This document shows, piece after piece, positions 1 to 7,254 of a DNA stretch of 64,000 nt. The notes beneath the pieces are model-generated. The model ran no database searches and was not told where the DNA came from. It saw only the letters and a list, made by a program, of their open reading frames with translations. The stretch's first letter is position 1; the number at the start of each line of letters is the position of its first letter. The stretch spans positions 124,001-188,000 of the forward strand of contig CAVQKQ010000016.1 in NCBI GenBank assembly GCA_963713085.1, in the 5' to 3' direction. Both the position numbers and the translations under genes were made by a program. Origin of the DNA: PFJX01 sp963713085. Its GTDB lineage: Bacteria > Pseudomonadota > Gammaproteobacteria > Burkholderiales > Thiobacillaceae.

Positions 1-232
1 TCGGGGGTGTGAGTGTTAGTTCCGCCTCCGGCAGCACGCTATCCAGTTTCCGAGCGGCCATTTTGACCAACCGCAACACCCGATCCGGAAACCGTGGACA
101 GGATCATGATTTCCATCCAGCATGCGCGACCAGAATCAACTTGCGGCAGGTATAAAGGTTGACTGCAATTTTGCCGATATCCTCATAGAATCCGCCGCAA
201 CGTCATTTCAATATTTTTCAGGAGGGAACACC
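1..232. other. left edge, no confident gene
   Basis: No convincing complete gene. On the minus strand a frame stays open from about position 79 to the left edge and has a protein-like composition (an ATG at 61, then AARKLDSVLPEAELTL), so it may be the first codons of a gene lying to the left. It has no clear ribosome-binding site and is too short to assign. A plus-strand ATG at 122 is in frame with the next gene but lacks a Shine-Dalgarno and is probably not used. Confidence 0.25.
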
Positions 233-697
233 ATGCCAGCAGAGAAAGCCGCAGCAACCAAGCAATCCATAAAGAAACCCGCCGCCACGGAGGCGGCGAA
301 GCCCAAGAAGGCTGCGGCAGCGCCCAAGGCGAAAAGCGCCGCCGCCGTGAAACCGGCGGCCGGTGCAAAATCCGTTGCAGCCAAGGCCGTCACCAAGGCC
401 ACGACGGCCAAGCCGGCCGCCGCAAAATCCGCAGCGGCCAAGCCCAAGAAAGCCGCGGCAGCCCCCAAGGCACCCGCCGCCGGCAAGCCAGCAGCGGCCA
501 AGCCCAAAGTGAAGGCCGCGCCCGCCGCGAAGAAGGTTGTAAAGAAGCCGTCCGCGCCCTCTCAGGAAGAGCGTCAGCGCTGGGTCGCGACAGCGGCCTA
601 CCATCGCGCCGAGAATCGCGGATTCGCCCCGGGGTACGAGGTGCAGGACTGGCTCGATGCCGAGGCGGAAATCAATGCCTTGATCGGCAAGGCCTGA
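233..697 (+). CDS. Ala/Lys-rich histone-tail-like protein with C-terminal DUF2934
   Basis: About 154 residues. The start at 233 is chosen because an AGGAGG lies just upstream (220-226), whereas the longer frame from 122 has none. Residues about 1-110 are low-complexity, made of repeated AAKPKKAAAA, AKPAAAK and APKA units like the C-terminal tails of histone H1 and bacterial H1-like proteins. The last roughly 40 residues (RQRWVATAAYHRAENRGF onward, with a W-L-x-A-E-x-E-I core) match the short DUF2934 module common in proteobacteria. The basic tail suggests nucleic-acid or polyanion binding. A granule-associated role is an alternative. Function is inferred from composition only. Confidence 0.8.
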   Translation: MPAEKAAATKQSIKKPAATEAAKPKKAAAAPKAKSAAAVKPAAGAKSVAAKAVTKATTAKPAAAKSAAAKPKKAAAAPKAPAAGKPAAAKPKVKAAPAAKKVVKKPSAPSQEERQRWVATAAYHRAENRGFAPGYEVQDWLDAEAEINALIGKA

Positions 698-1447
698 TCC
701 CCTGCGCGGTGGTCCGATCCGGTTCGGGCCACCGCCGCTGTCGGCGGCATCGAACGGGACGAGGGTTGTCTCTTCGCACGCTGTTTGAGATCCGTGTATA
801 GCCGTTCATGGATCGGAGGCCCTGTCCGCGTGAAGCGCGTCAGGCAAAGGGTAGCCGAGGCTGAAATTCACCGTGCTCGACCTTGAGCACGGGGTTGTCG
901 TCGCGTTCACGCGGAACTCGTCTCGGCATCCTAGTCGAGCAGGATGCCGACCGGTCGCCTCGTCCGTGCACGGTACGACCAGCGGTGGACCCCATGGCAT
1001 ACATGACATCGGTTCCTGCTGGTCACGCACCCAGTGAAGTGAATACTGGCATCAGGCCTGATTGCTTCTACTGCCACGCCTCATACTCTGCGGGATCCCC
1101 GCTGGCAGTGATCAGGATCGCCTAGACCTTCAATGCCGGCGACGGCCGCAGCAAGATGTTCGCACCGGGCGAACCGGTAACCTGCTGGATGTGCCCCGGT
1201 CCCGACCTACACCTGCTACTCTGCAATCGATGCGCACAAGGCTTTTCATGCGGCCACGGTGTACGCTACAAAACCAAGGACAACAACATGGAAGTGCAGC
1301 CCGGCAGCGGGGTTCCCGATAGTGAGGGCGAACGCAATCCGCCTGCCTGGAACACCTGTACAGGAACATCCGGGCACCTTGGTTGTCGAGGAAATACAGT
1401 TTCACCAACAAGGTTTGCCCCCTCACGTTTCCCTTTGGAGGCTGTTC
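698..1447. other. 750-bp gene-free stretch with possible decayed coding remnant
   Basis: No frame has both a start signal and convincing protein composition across this stretch. Short protein-like segments appear in different frames: FNAGDGRSKMFAPGEPVT around 1130-1185, and KTKDNNMEVQPGSGVPD around 1270-1320. They are separated by stops and frame changes, as expected of a degraded secreted-protein gene. One segment near 1065 encodes a single CFYCH motif, which may be chance. No insertion-sequence ends or long inverted repeats were seen. Confidence 0.3.
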
Positions 1448-2254
1448 ATGAAATGGAACCCATTGCTTGCAAGCGCCTTGGTGGCGCTGGCCTCCCCCGC
1501 CTGGGCGGGCGCTATGTCGGCCGTCACGGCGCAGCCCACCGGGCCGGTTGCCGCGCCGGCGGATGCGATGCCCGAGTCGATGCCGAATCTACCTCAGGAG
1601 CCCACGCCGGAATCGACCACTGGAATGATCCTGGACGACGCGCCAGCGCCGCCTGATCCTGGCTGGCAGCCGGCGCCGAAGACCACAGCCGCTTGGGCGG
1701 ATCGCTGCACGGATTTCACGATCAACGGCTGGGCCTTCAAGGACCCGGCGAATTTCAGCCGTTGGCTGGAGGTGTTCAGCGATCCCGGCATCTACCTGGA
1801 ACTGGCCTCCCGCGCCATGGAGCCCGAGGCTGTGACCCATTCTCTGGGCACCCTGCTGGACCCGTCGGCGGCCAGCAACTACGCCGAGTGGGCCAACCCG
1901 GTGATCTACGATAAATGGGCGGCGGCCCTGAGCCAGCCGGATATCTATACCCGCAACAACGCCATCCTGTTCGACCCGGGCAAGCTCATGAACTGGGTCA
2001 TGCTGCCCCTGGATCCGCGCCCCTGGAAGTTGCTGGGCACGGCCATGAACCCCGCCCAATGGGTGAAATGGATGACCGCCCCCTTCGATCCCAAGGTGTG
2101 GGCGCCCTTGCTCAAGCAGTTGCCGGAACAGGAATGGCAAGCAGGCTATGCCAGCACGGCAGCCCCATCGTACAGCGGCATAGCAGGAGAAGAGGCGAAA
2201 CATGGCCCTCCTTCAGAAATCCCGCTTTACAGAGGAGGCACTGGGCGGATTTGA
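1448..2254 (+). CDS. exported protein with W/DP-type repeats, unknown function
   Basis: 268 residues from the ATG at 1448, which is preceded by GGAGG at 1437-1441. The in-frame extension upstream to 1259 is rejected because it would bury the signal peptide. Residues 1-20 are a Sec signal peptide (MKWNPLLASALVALASPAWA). A Pro/Ala-rich linker follows to about residue 80. The rest contains five or six degenerate repeats of the form (F/L)xDPxxxxxWxxx(x)xDPxxY, for example FKDPANFSRW, LFDPGKLMNW and PFDPKVWAPL. The Trp/Asp-Pro periodicity suggests a helical repeat fold in the periplasm or envelope. No family is recognised. Confidence 0.75.
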   Translation: MKWNPLLASALVALASPAWAGAMSAVTAQPTGPVAAPADAMPESMPNLPQEPTPESTTGMILDDAPAPPDPGWQPAPKTTAAWADRCTDFTINGWAFKDPANFSRWLEVFSDPGIYLELASRAMEPEAVTHSLGTLLDPSAASNYAEWANPVIYDKWAAALSQPDIYTRNNAILFDPGKLMNWVMLPLDPRPWKLLGTAMNPAQWVKWMTAPFDPKVWAPLLKQLPEQEWQAGYASTAAPSYSGIAGEEAKHGPPSEIPLYRGGTGRI

Positions 2255-2340
2255 CCATGCAAAAGCCAGCGTCAAACGCGCCAACCACCCGAACCGGTGT
2301 GCCTACCGGTAGCATATGAGCATCACTCGCCGGCTATGCT

Positions 2341-3459
2341 CTAAGGTACGCGCTTATCCGTGGACACACATATCCCGCCTTTTACAATGCTCGGCCCTTC
2401 GATGAACTGATAGTGGGATACCTGTGAAAAGCTGCTGTCATTCTTGCGCAGAGTCCACTTGAAGTCCTCGCGGTAATGGAAGCCGTCGGGACCGCCGATG
2501 AAGTAACCTGTCGCGGCGTATGTGTTTGCACCGACAATCGTGGCTTCATAGTTGTAAATTTCACCCGAGCCATCTTGAATGACCGAGAGCGTGTCGGGGC
2601 CGGACACGGTAATCGTGATCAGCGCTTGCCCCGATTCGAACGGCAAGCATGCCCAGTAATGATCGAAAGTCCCGACCCAGTCATTGATGCTGCCACCGCT
2701 ACCGCAGGCCAGGGAAACGCTCGAGTTGGGCAAGGTCGTCGTATGGCCTGAAGTGTCCGTGAACGAGGCATCATTCACCGCAACGTTGGGACTGGTTGAA
2801 TCGAAGTTCCAATACGAGATCAGCGTGCCGTCCGAGCTCGTGACATCGAGGCGCATCTGGCCGTTCATGCTGTAACCGCATGCGTTTGAGACGGCGTCGG
2901 CTGTTCCATCGGCGGTCTTGATCACCAGGGGCGAAGCGGCGGAGACGGTCATCGTGATGGTGTTGCCGGTGATCGGCTCGGTAAAGGTGCCGCTACCCGA
3001 TATCTGTCGTTCTTCGGACTGGATCGTGAACGCTACCTCGCTGTGATAGACGTGCCCCAGTAGCGGGATCGATACGTCGGTGGTCGCCTGTCCACTGAGT
3101 CCGCTCCACTCGAACATCGTGGGGTCGCTGTTGAATGTCGTGTGGCCGGACATCGTGGTCTCATTGAAGCCGTCGCCATTGCCGTCATAGGCACCGCTGA
3201 AGACATACGTGTACGGTGCTGCGCCAGGGCTGGTATCGAGCGCGACTGTCATGTCCTCGGTCCCCGGTAGGCCGGTATTAAGTACGAAGACCAAGCTGGT
3301 CTCGATGTTGCTGATCATCGGCACGAACCGGACCATGCGAGCCTTCAGCTCCGTGTCCATCTTGCTGGCCGCCGCCGGGATCGCATGAGGGCTGGAGCCG
3401 CCACCACAGGCAGAAATCAGGAAGAGTGACACCAGGGTTGGTGCGATCCATTGACGCAT
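2341..3459 (-). CDS. secreted lipoprotein, unknown function
   Basis: 372 residues. The N-terminus MRQWIAPTLVSLFLISACGG is a lipoprotein signal peptide with lipobox ISAC, so the mature protein starts at Cys18 and is followed by a Gly/Ser linker. A good GGAGG precedes the ATG at 3459. The rest is Thr/Ser/Gly-rich and looks beta-stranded (VSIPLLGHVYHSEVAF, TITVSGPDTLSVI), with internal cysteines that may form disulfides in the periplasm or at the surface. No enzymatic motif was seen. It stands alone, convergent with the W/DP-repeat gene. Confidence 0.75.
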   Translation of the reverse strand: MRQWIAPTLVSLFLISACGGGSSPHAIPAAASKMDTELKARMVRFVPMISNIETSLVFVLNTGLPGTEDMTVALDTSPGAAPYTYVFSGAYDGNGDGFNETTMSGHTTFNSDPTMFEWSGLSGQATTDVSIPLLGHVYHSEVAFTIQSEERQISGSGTFTEPITGNTITMTVSAASPLVIKTADGTADAVSNACGYSMNGQMRLDVTSSDGTLISYWNFDSTSPNVAVNDASFTDTSGHTTTLPNSSVSLACGSGGSINDWVGTFDHYWACLPFESGQALITITVSGPDTLSVIQDGSGEIYNYEATIVGANTYAATGYFIGGPDGFHYREDFKWTLRKNDSSFSQVSHYQFIEGPSIVKGGICVSTDKRVP

Positions 3460-3691
3460 AGCACACCTCCATTCACGCCCATTAATGGAAGGATAGGGAA
3501 GTAAGCGGCTTTATTTACTTCTAGCATTACCTCTGGCAGCCCCAGTCAATCCTGGGTATCAGCCGAAGGAACGTGAATACCGTCAAGATCGGTGATGGCC
3601 GGATATCACGGACATTTCCCCAAAGCGTGGACGCCCTCAAGATTTCCTTCGACCCCCCTTGCGAAGGGTAGGCATTTCCTCGGATGGACTA

Positions 3692-4423
3692 TTAATCGAT
3701 TGCCAGAGCCAACTGGGCGAAGCGCGCGGTGATTCGGGCGGCGTCCGGTGTGTCCCGGATCTGGCCATGGATTGTGGTCCAGTCCCATAGTGGGGCGTTG
3801 GGCTTTTCCGCCCAGCGGTTCACATAGGCGCGCATGGATTCGGTGTCGAATTCAGGATGGAACTGGATGCCCCAGGCACGGGGGCCAACCCGGAAGGCAT
3901 GGTGGGGCTCCCGGGTGCTGCGAGCCAGGCGCACCGCCTGTTTGGGCAGGCGCCGGACCGACTGGACGTGGCTGGCATGGGCCGGGAATTCCGCGGGCAG
4001 GTCCCGGAACAGGGGATCGTCCAGGCTGGCCGGCGTGAGGGCCACGGTGACGGTGCCCACCTCCGGCTCGGGTTCCAGGTCCGCTACCTCGCCGCCCAGG
4101 GCCTGGGCCAGGAGTTGATGTCCATAGCAGATGCCCAGCACCGGCAGGCCGGCGGGCACGGCCAGGCGCAGCCAGTGGGCCAGTTCCTCGCTCCAGGCGG
4201 CCCGGTCCGTCACCATGGCATGGGAGCCTGTGATGATGGCGCCGGCCAGTACCTCCGGGTCGGGCAGGGCCGCCCCCTCCGACACCGCAACGACCATGGT
4301 ATGAGTCCCCGCCTGGCCCAGGCTGTGGAGCAGCCAGTCGTCGAAATCGCCCCGGGCCCGGGCCATGGCCGGCCAGGTGGAGCCCACCTTGAAGATCGCC
4401 AGGGGTTTGCGCGTCAGGTCCAT
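3692..4423 (-). CDS. class I glutamine amidotransferase (GATase1) domain protein
   Basis: 243 residues, starting MDLTRKPLAIFKVGS at 4423, two bases after the ppc stop codon (TGA-AC-ATG), so translation is probably coupled. The GATase triad is visible: the nucleophile elbow GICYGHQLLA (Cys about 97) and the C-terminal His/Glu in WGIQFHPEFD. It is a stand-alone amidotransferase without the ATP-pyrophosphatase domain of GuaA, resembling the widespread GMP-synthase-like amidotransferases that include gamma-glutamyl hydrolases such as PuuD-like proteins. The substrate cannot be assigned from sequence. Confidence 0.85.
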   Translation of the reverse strand: MDLTRKPLAIFKVGSTWPAMARARGDFDDWLLHSLGQAGTHTMVVAVSEGAALPDPEVLAGAIITGSHAMVTDRAAWSEELAHWLRLAVPAGLPVLGICYGHQLLAQALGGEVADLEPEPEVGTVTVALTPASLDDPLFRDLPAEFPAHASHVQSVRRLPKQAVRLARSTREPHHAFRVGPRAWGIQFHPEFDTESMRAYVNRWAEKPNAPLWDWTTIHGQIRDTPDAARITARFAQLALAID

Positions 4424-4425
4424 GT

Positions 4426-7239
4426 TCAACCGGTGTTGCGCATGCCGGCGGCGATGGCGTTGATGGAGCGCAGCAGGGGCTCCAGCCAAGGGCTTTCGCC
4501 TTCGCCCTGGGCATCCCGCAGCTTGCGTAGCAGCACCACCTGGATGTGGTTCAGGGGGTCCAGGTAGGGGTTGCGGTAGCCCAGGGAGTAGGCCAGTTCC
4601 GGGGTTTCCTCCAGCAGATGGCCCACGTCGGCCACGTGGCAGATCTGGCGGATGGCCCTTTCATGGCGGGAACGGATGATTTCGTAGATGTGCTTGCCTG
4701 AGCGCATGTCGCCGCACAGGCCGACGTATTCCCGGGCGATGTGCATGTCGGTCTTGAACAGGGCCATCTGGGCGTTGGACAACAGGGTGCGGAAGAACGG
4801 CCAGTCCTGGTACATCTGCTGGAGCTTGGCTAGGCGAGCCGGGTCGTTGCCGCGCCAGGCCTCCAGGGCGCCGCCGGTGCCGAACCAGGCGGGCAGGGCG
4901 TGGCGCGACTGGCCCCAGGCGAACACCCAGCCGATGGCCCGCACCGAGGCCAGGGAGCGGTCGCCCTTCTTGCGGTGGGAGGGCCGGGAGCCGATGTTGA
5001 GCAGGCCGATCTCCCGCACCGGGGTGACCTCGTAAAAGTAGTCCAGGAAGCCCGGGGTTCGCTCGGTGAGTTCCCGGTAGACCTTTTCTCCCTCCCGGGC
5101 CAGCTCGTCCATGATGCCGAGATAATCCCTGCGGTCTTCCGCCACCGGCCGCACCAGGTGGGTACTGGCCTTGAGCACGCCGGTGACCCCCAGGGTCAGC
5201 TCGTACACCGCGGTTTCCATGTTGTTGTACTTGTAGAACAGCACCTCGCCCTGCTCCGTAAGCTTGAGCTCGCCCCGCACCGTGCCCGGGGGCTGGGCCA
5301 GGATGGCCTCGTGGGTGGGGCCGCCGCCCCGGCTCAGGGTACCGCCCCGGCCATGGAACAGGCGGCAGGGCACGCCGTGCCGGTCCGACAGGGCCATGAT
5401 GCGCTTCTGGGCCTCGTACAGGTGCCAGGAGGACGCCAGGATGCCGCCGTCCTTGCACGAATCCGAGTAGCCCAGCATCACCTCCTGGTCCTCATGGTAT
5501 GCGTCCAGCAGCTGTCGGTAGGTGGGCAGTTGGTAAAGCTGCTCCAGCACCGCCTCGGCGTGCTTGAGGTCGCCGATGGTCTCGAACAGGGGCGAGACGC
5601 CGATGTGGCAATACCAGCTTCCCGCCAGGCGCCCGGCCAGCCCGGCCTGGGATGCCAGGAGCATGACCTCCAGCACGTGGGAGGCGGTGTGGGTCATGGA
5701 AATGACGTAGCGGCCGAAGCACTCGGCCCCCAGGCTGCGCCGCATGTGGGCGATGAGCTGGAACACCTTGATGGTTTCCCGGGCGTTCTCGGACAGGCCC
5801 GCCGGGTCGAACATCAGGGCGTTGGGATTGGCGATGGCATCGGCCAGCAGGGCGATGCGGGCCGGTTCGTCCAGAGCCTGGTAGTCGATGGCCATGGCCA
5901 CCTTCAGGATCTCCGCCACGGTTTCGCTGTGGCGGGTGGATTCCTGGCGGATGTCCAGTTGCATGAGATGGAAGCCGAAGGTCTCCACCAGCTGGATCAG
6001 GTCCTGCAGTTCGCCCGTGGCGATGTCCTCGTCGCCATGGCCGGCGAGGGAGTCCCGGATCAGCAACAGGTCCTGCATGAAGGCGCCGGCACTGGCATAG
6101 CCGGGTTCCTCGAAGCCCAGATCGCCGCCTGCGATGGCGCGCTGGATCAGATCCAGGTTGCGTCGGATGCGGAAAACCATGATCTCCAGCTTGCGCCGGT
6201 AGGGTTCCTGGGGATGGGGATTAGGCTGGTTGCCGAACATCAGGGCGGCCTGGCGGGTGTCCTCCTCCAGGCTGTCCAGAAAGACCTGGGAAGGCTGGCA
6301 CAGGCGCGCCGACAGGGAGAGCTGGTCGGACAGGACCTCCAGCCGGCGCAGGTATTCCTCGTAGGCGGTCTGGGCCTGCATGCGCCAGGCCAGGGCGGAG
6401 ACCTCGGTGGTGACGAAGGGGTGGCCGTCCCGGTCGCCGCCGATCCAGGAACCGAAGCGCAGGAAACTGGACGGCCTGAGCCCGTGGGCCACTCCCTTGC
6501 CGTAGACATCGTGGAGGGCCTTGTGGAAATTGCGGTAGACCTGGGTCACGGCCTGGAACAAAGACTGAGGGAAATAGGACAGGCCGGATCGGATCTCGTC
6601 CCGCACATCCAGCTTGAAGGCCCGCACCTCGTCGGTCTTCCACAGGATGCGGATCTGGTTGGCCAGGCGCTCCACGGTATCGTCCCGGTACATGCCCTTG
6701 GTGCGCGGGTTGTCCAGGGCATCGATACTGAGGAAGATGTTGCGCAGGGCACCCTTGATGGTGCGCCGCTTTGCCTCGGACGGGTGGGCGGTGAGCACCG
6801 GCAGGTAGCACAGCCGATCCAGAAGCACCTGCAGCTGGTCCGGGGTCACGCCCTGTTCCTTCAGCCGCAGCAGGGTGTCGTGGAAGGACCCCGTCCACAT
6901 GTGCTCGCCCGACCGCACCGCCCGGCGACGCAGGCGCAGGCTGGCGGTCTCCTCGGCGATGTTGGTCAGGCTGAAGTAGATGTTGTAGGCACGGATGATG
7001 GCCGATAGGGCCTCGGGTGAGAGGCCGTCGATCAGTGCGGTGAGAGCGCGCCGCTTGGAGGGCTGGTCTTTCTCCCGCAGCGCGATGAATCCCTGGCGCA
7101 ATTCCCGCAGGGATTCATAGACCGGACGCGGCAGTTCGCTTTTCAGGACCCGGGAGAGGAGCAGGCTGAGCAGACGCTCCCGGGAGCGCATTTCTTGTTC
7201 CTGGAACAGGGTTGGCATGGGTTCGGGGCGGGATGGCAT
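4426..7239 (-). CDS. ppc: phosphoenolpyruvate carboxylase
   Basis: Carboxylates PEP with bicarbonate to oxaloacetate, refilling the TCA cycle. 937 residues, close to the usual 880-940. Diagnostic segments are present: the catalytic His region LTAHPSEAKRRT (His about 152), GYSDSCKDGGILASSW, the glycine loop FHGRGGTLSRGGGP, and a C-terminal ...GMRNTG ending equivalent to the family's QNTG tetrapeptide. It is followed immediately by the amidotransferase gene. The start at 7239 gives a slightly long N-terminus; MRSRERLL, 17 residues in, is an alternative. Confidence 0.97.
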   Translation of the reverse strand: MPSRPEPMPTLFQEQEMRSRERLLSLLLSRVLKSELPRPVYESLRELRQGFIALREKDQPSKRRALTALIDGLSPEALSAIIRAYNIYFSLTNIAEETASLRLRRRAVRSGEHMWTGSFHDTLLRLKEQGVTPDQLQVLLDRLCYLPVLTAHPSEAKRRTIKGALRNIFLSIDALDNPRTKGMYRDDTVERLANQIRILWKTDEVRAFKLDVRDEIRSGLSYFPQSLFQAVTQVYRNFHKALHDVYGKGVAHGLRPSSFLRFGSWIGGDRDGHPFVTTEVSALAWRMQAQTAYEEYLRRLEVLSDQLSLSARLCQPSQVFLDSLEEDTRQAALMFGNQPNPHPQEPYRRKLEIMVFRIRRNLDLIQRAIAGGDLGFEEPGYASAGAFMQDLLLIRDSLAGHGDEDIATGELQDLIQLVETFGFHLMQLDIRQESTRHSETVAEILKVAMAIDYQALDEPARIALLADAIANPNALMFDPAGLSENARETIKVFQLIAHMRRSLGAECFGRYVISMTHTASHVLEVMLLASQAGLAGRLAGSWYCHIGVSPLFETIGDLKHAEAVLEQLYQLPTYRQLLDAYHEDQEVMLGYSDSCKDGGILASSWHLYEAQKRIMALSDRHGVPCRLFHGRGGTLSRGGGPTHEAILAQPPGTVRGELKLTEQGEVLFYKYNNMETAVYELTLGVTGVLKASTHLVRPVAEDRRDYLGIMDELAREGEKVYRELTERTPGFLDYFYEVTPVREIGLLNIGSRPSHRKKGDRSLASVRAIGWVFAWGQSRHALPAWFGTGGALEAWRGNDPARLAKLQQMYQDWPFFRTLLSNAQMALFKTDMHIAREYVGLCGDMRSGKHIYEIIRSRHERAIRQICHVADVGHLLEETPELAYSLGYRNPYLDPLNHIQVVLLRKLRDAQGEGESPWLEPLLRSINAIAAGMRNTG

Positions 7240-7254
7240 CGCATCGCTCTGATT

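Noticed and set aside
1065..1083. Single CFYCH haem-like motif
   Set aside because: It lies in a short frame with no signal peptide or start signal; one motif can arise by chance.
4900..7008. Long plus-strand frame (about 700 codons) opposite ppc
   Set aside because: Antisense shadow of a high-GC coding gene; Gly/His/Gln-rich composition with no family features. The same applies to long frames opposite glgP, the DUF2126 gene and gltB.
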